Shown in pieces: positions 14,265 through 15,820 of a stretch of 15,820 bases of DNA. This DNA is from CAZAGT01 sp964484515. Lineage in GTDB: Bacteria > Desulfobacterota > DSM-4660 > Desulfatiglandales > HGW-15. The position numbers were made by a program, and so were the translations under genes. How positions within the stretch are numbered: position 1 is the first letter of the stretch; each line of letters opens with the position of its first letter. Under the pieces are notes generated by a model that did not search any database, had not been told where the DNA came from, and was given only the letters and a program-made list of their open reading frames with translations. The stretch lies in NCBI GenBank assembly GCA_964484515.1, contig CAZAGT010000088.1, forward strand, positions 1 to 15,820, written 5' to 3'.

Positions 14265-15637
14265 GGGACCACACTTTCTCGCTGATTAAAGAATATGCTC
14301 CGGACCGTATTGTAAAAGCCCACCACGGCGCCGCTGAATAACATGATCCCCGAAGAGGCTCGCACCACGTTGTAAATGTGGATTTCCGGCAGTATCCGAT
14401 AAAGCGCTTCACCGTTTAACCAGCCGTTTCCCTGGATCAGCCCTGCTATGGTCAATGACAGGGTGAACACGGTGATGCCGATCAACACCAACCAGTACTG
14501 AAGATCGACCAGAAAGGCGCTGTAAAGCTGTTTGCCGGTAATGCGGGGCAGAATATAGTAGAGGCCCCCCAAAGCGATCAACCCGGAAAAGCCGAATACG
14601 GCGAAGTGCGCATGGGCCACCACCCAATTGTTGTAATGGGTAACCCGCTGCACCTGGGGCAGCGACTGCACCGGGCCCTGAATGCAGACGAGCAGGTAGA
14701 TGATTGTCCCGGCGAAGACGAACTTGCCGGCCAAATCCGAATGAATCTCACCCAGCTTCCCCCTGGCGGTATACCAGAGGTTGACGAGCACGATCGTCAC
14801 GGGAATGATCATGCCCACGCTGTCCACGACGGCGATCACCTTCAGCCAGGTCGGGGCCGGTGTCTGGAGCAGGTGATGGGTGCCGATATGGGTATACAGC
14901 AGCATGAGACCCCAGAACCCGATGATAGAGAGGGTATGACTGTACAGGGGACTGTTGCAGACCCTGGGAATGATGTAATAGGCGACCGCCACGGCCATCG
15001 GCGTCAACAGCACCCCGAAGATGTTATGGCCATACCACCAGAGGGTAATGGCATCGGGCATTCCGGTCATGGCCCCAGACCAGGGGACCCAAATCACGTT
15101 GCCGATCACATAGATGATGCCGGTGAGAATCACGGCCGCCAAGAAATACCAGATTGACACGTAGAGCAGCGGCTCCTCTCTCTGCTTCACCGTCATCATC
15201 ATGTTGAATGCCACCAGTGCAAAAAACAAGGCGACCAGGAGATCGATCGGCCATATCAACTCGGCATATTCCCTCCCCTGGGTGAAGCCGCCGGTCAGGG
15301 AAATCACCACGGCGATGAGTGCACTGTTCCATACCCAGACGGTCACCATCCCCAATCGTTCGCTGTACAGCCTGGTTCGCAACAAATAGGGCACGATGTA
15401 ATGACCGGCGGCCAGCAGGGCGGAGGTCACGAATCCGAAAAGGACCAGATTGGTGTGAACGGGACGGATCCTGCCGAAGACCAGCCAGCGGATGTTTTGG
15501 AACACGTCCGGAGCAACCAGTTCGGTCGCAAGACCCAGTCCGACAAGGGTTGCGATCATAAACCAGAAGGCGGCTGTCAAACAGTAACCTTTTGCCGTTT
15601 GATGCTGTGGTGCCTCCCTATCCGCTTCGGTTGCCAA
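14255..15637 (-). CDS. ccoN: cbb3-type cytochrome c oxidase subunit I, CcoN
   Basis: Catalytic subunit of the high-affinity C-family haem-copper oxidase, reducing O2 to water and pumping protons in the inner membrane. The 460-aa protein has about 12 membrane helices and all metal ligands in cbb3 spacing: His61 (RPVHTN, low-spin haem b), His204 (WYGHN, CuB), His254-His255 (CuB), and His342/His344 (AHAHF, haems b3 and b). Tyr248, six residues before the His pair, matches the cross-linked tyrosine of cbb3 enzymes. There is no NorB-type glutamate after the first CuB His, arguing for an oxidase over a NO reductase. The start is TTG (15635-15637), with GGGAG (complement of 15647-15651) 9 nt upstream; no ATG or GTG occurs before helix 1. 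First gene of the operon. Confidence 0.95.
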   Translation of the reverse strand: MATEADREAPQHQTAKGYCLTAAFWFMIATLVGLGLATELVAPDVFQNIRWLVFGRIRPVHTNLVLFGFVTSALLAAGHYIVPYLLRTRLYSERLGMVTVWVWNSALIAVVISLTGGFTQGREYAELIWPIDLLVALFFALVAFNMMMTVKQREEPLLYVSIWYFLAAVILTGIIYVIGNVIWVPWSGAMTGMPDAITLWWYGHNIFGVLLTPMAVAVAYYIIPRVCNSPLYSHTLSIIGFWGLMLLYTHIGTHHLLQTPAPTWLKVIAVVDSVGMIIPVTIVLVNLWYTARGKLGEIHSDLAGKFVFAGTIIYLLVCIQGPVQSLPQVQRVTHYNNWVVAHAHFAVFGFSGLIALGGLYYILPRITGKQLYSAFLVDLQYWLVLIGITVFTLSLTIAGLIQGNGWLNGEALYRILPEIHIYNVVRASSGIMLFSGAVVGFYNTVRSIFFNQRESVVPCK

Positions 15638-15820
15638 TATATTGTTCTCCCGTGTATCGGTTCACACGCTGCATGCCGCCGGCCGTATGATGCCCCGGAT
15701 TGTCTACCCTATGCCCCACATGCCCTTTGCACCACGCCGCTTAGCTAGTGTTCATCCATAAATGAAACCCTAACGTTGCAAAAGTCGAGGATGCCGCAGA
15801 TTCCAGGCGTCAAGGGTGCA
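15638..15820. promoter_or_regulatory. Non-coding leader upstream of ccoN
   Basis: 183 bp with no gene seen, expected to hold the promoter of the leftward oxidase operon. It includes the GGGAG ribosome site, three ATGCCC(C) direct repeats (15690-15696, 15711-15717, 15720-15725) and a short inverted repeat TTCAT/ATGAA (15751-15755, 15762-15766). I found no TTGAT-N4-ATCAA FNR/ANR box, no -24/-12 sigma-54 site and no convincing -35/-10 pair. The stretch from about 15740 rightward looks different in style and may belong to a repeat that runs past the window. Confidence 0.45.

Noticed and set aside
14606..15157. 183-codon plus-strand open frame with many His/Asp residues
   Set aside because: Antisense of the hydrophobic ccoN codons; typical shadow composition.
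14255..15637. Nitric-oxide reductase NorB as identity of the haem-copper subunit
   Set aside because: No NorB glutamate follows the first CuB histidine, the cross-link-type Tyr248 is present, and the adjacent subunit has CcoO-specific motifs and not NorC ones.
15638..15820. FNR/ANR box or sigma-54 promoter upstream of ccoN
   Set aside because: No TTGAT-N4-ATCAA or TGGC-N8-TTGC-type match could be found on either strand.

Overview
The window is a gene-dense, moderately GC-rich piece of a Gram-negative-type bacterial chromosome. A type I polyketide/polyunsaturated-fatty-acid-like synthase, a periplasmic Do-family protease, a class I ubiquinone/menaquinone methyltransferase and a cbb3-type (C-family) haem-copper oxidase operon together fit a Desulfobacterota (deltaproteobacterial) lineage or a neighbouring phylum such as Methylomirabilota. 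This is inference from gene content; no rRNA or other phylogenetic marker is present.

Layout. (1) Positions 1-5444, plus strand: the 3' part of a large multidomain synthase (KS C-terminus, AT, one ACP, KR, DH), cut by the left edge, followed with a 1-bp overlap by a stand-alone Sfp-type phosphopantetheinyl transferase that presumably activates its ACP. (2) A strong bidirectional terminator at 5455-5496 separates this from the convergent serine protease degP (5507-6979, minus). (3) Positions 6980-7370 are non-coding and hold two inverted repeats upstream of degP and a TTCCA/TGGAA-rich imperfect inverted repeat. (4) A polytopic membrane protein of unknown function (7371-7901, minus). (5) Positions 8023-15637, minus strand: nine tightly packed genes reading leftwards, in order ccoN, a ccoO fused to an extra cytochrome c domain, ccoS, a haem-less CcoP-like membrane anchor, a 73-aa single-TM protein, a membrane-anchored monohaem cytochrome c, the copper ATPase ccoI, ubiE, and a second SAM methyltransferase. 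(6) Positions 15638-15820 are the non-coding leader of that operon; no gene was seen there.

How it works together. The minus-strand operon would build a high-affinity terminal oxidase (CcoN, CcoO and c-type haem donors), supply copper for its CuB site (CcoI, CcoS) and methylate the quinone that feeds the chain (UbiE). The most unusual point is that the classical di-haem CcoP appears to be dismantled. Its two-helix anchor is a separate small protein, one c-type domain is fused to CcoO, and another sits on a separate cytochrome with no methionine after its haem motif. The left-hand cluster looks like the end of a secondary-lipid or polyketide synthase operon whose ACP and DH carry non-canonical active-site residues.
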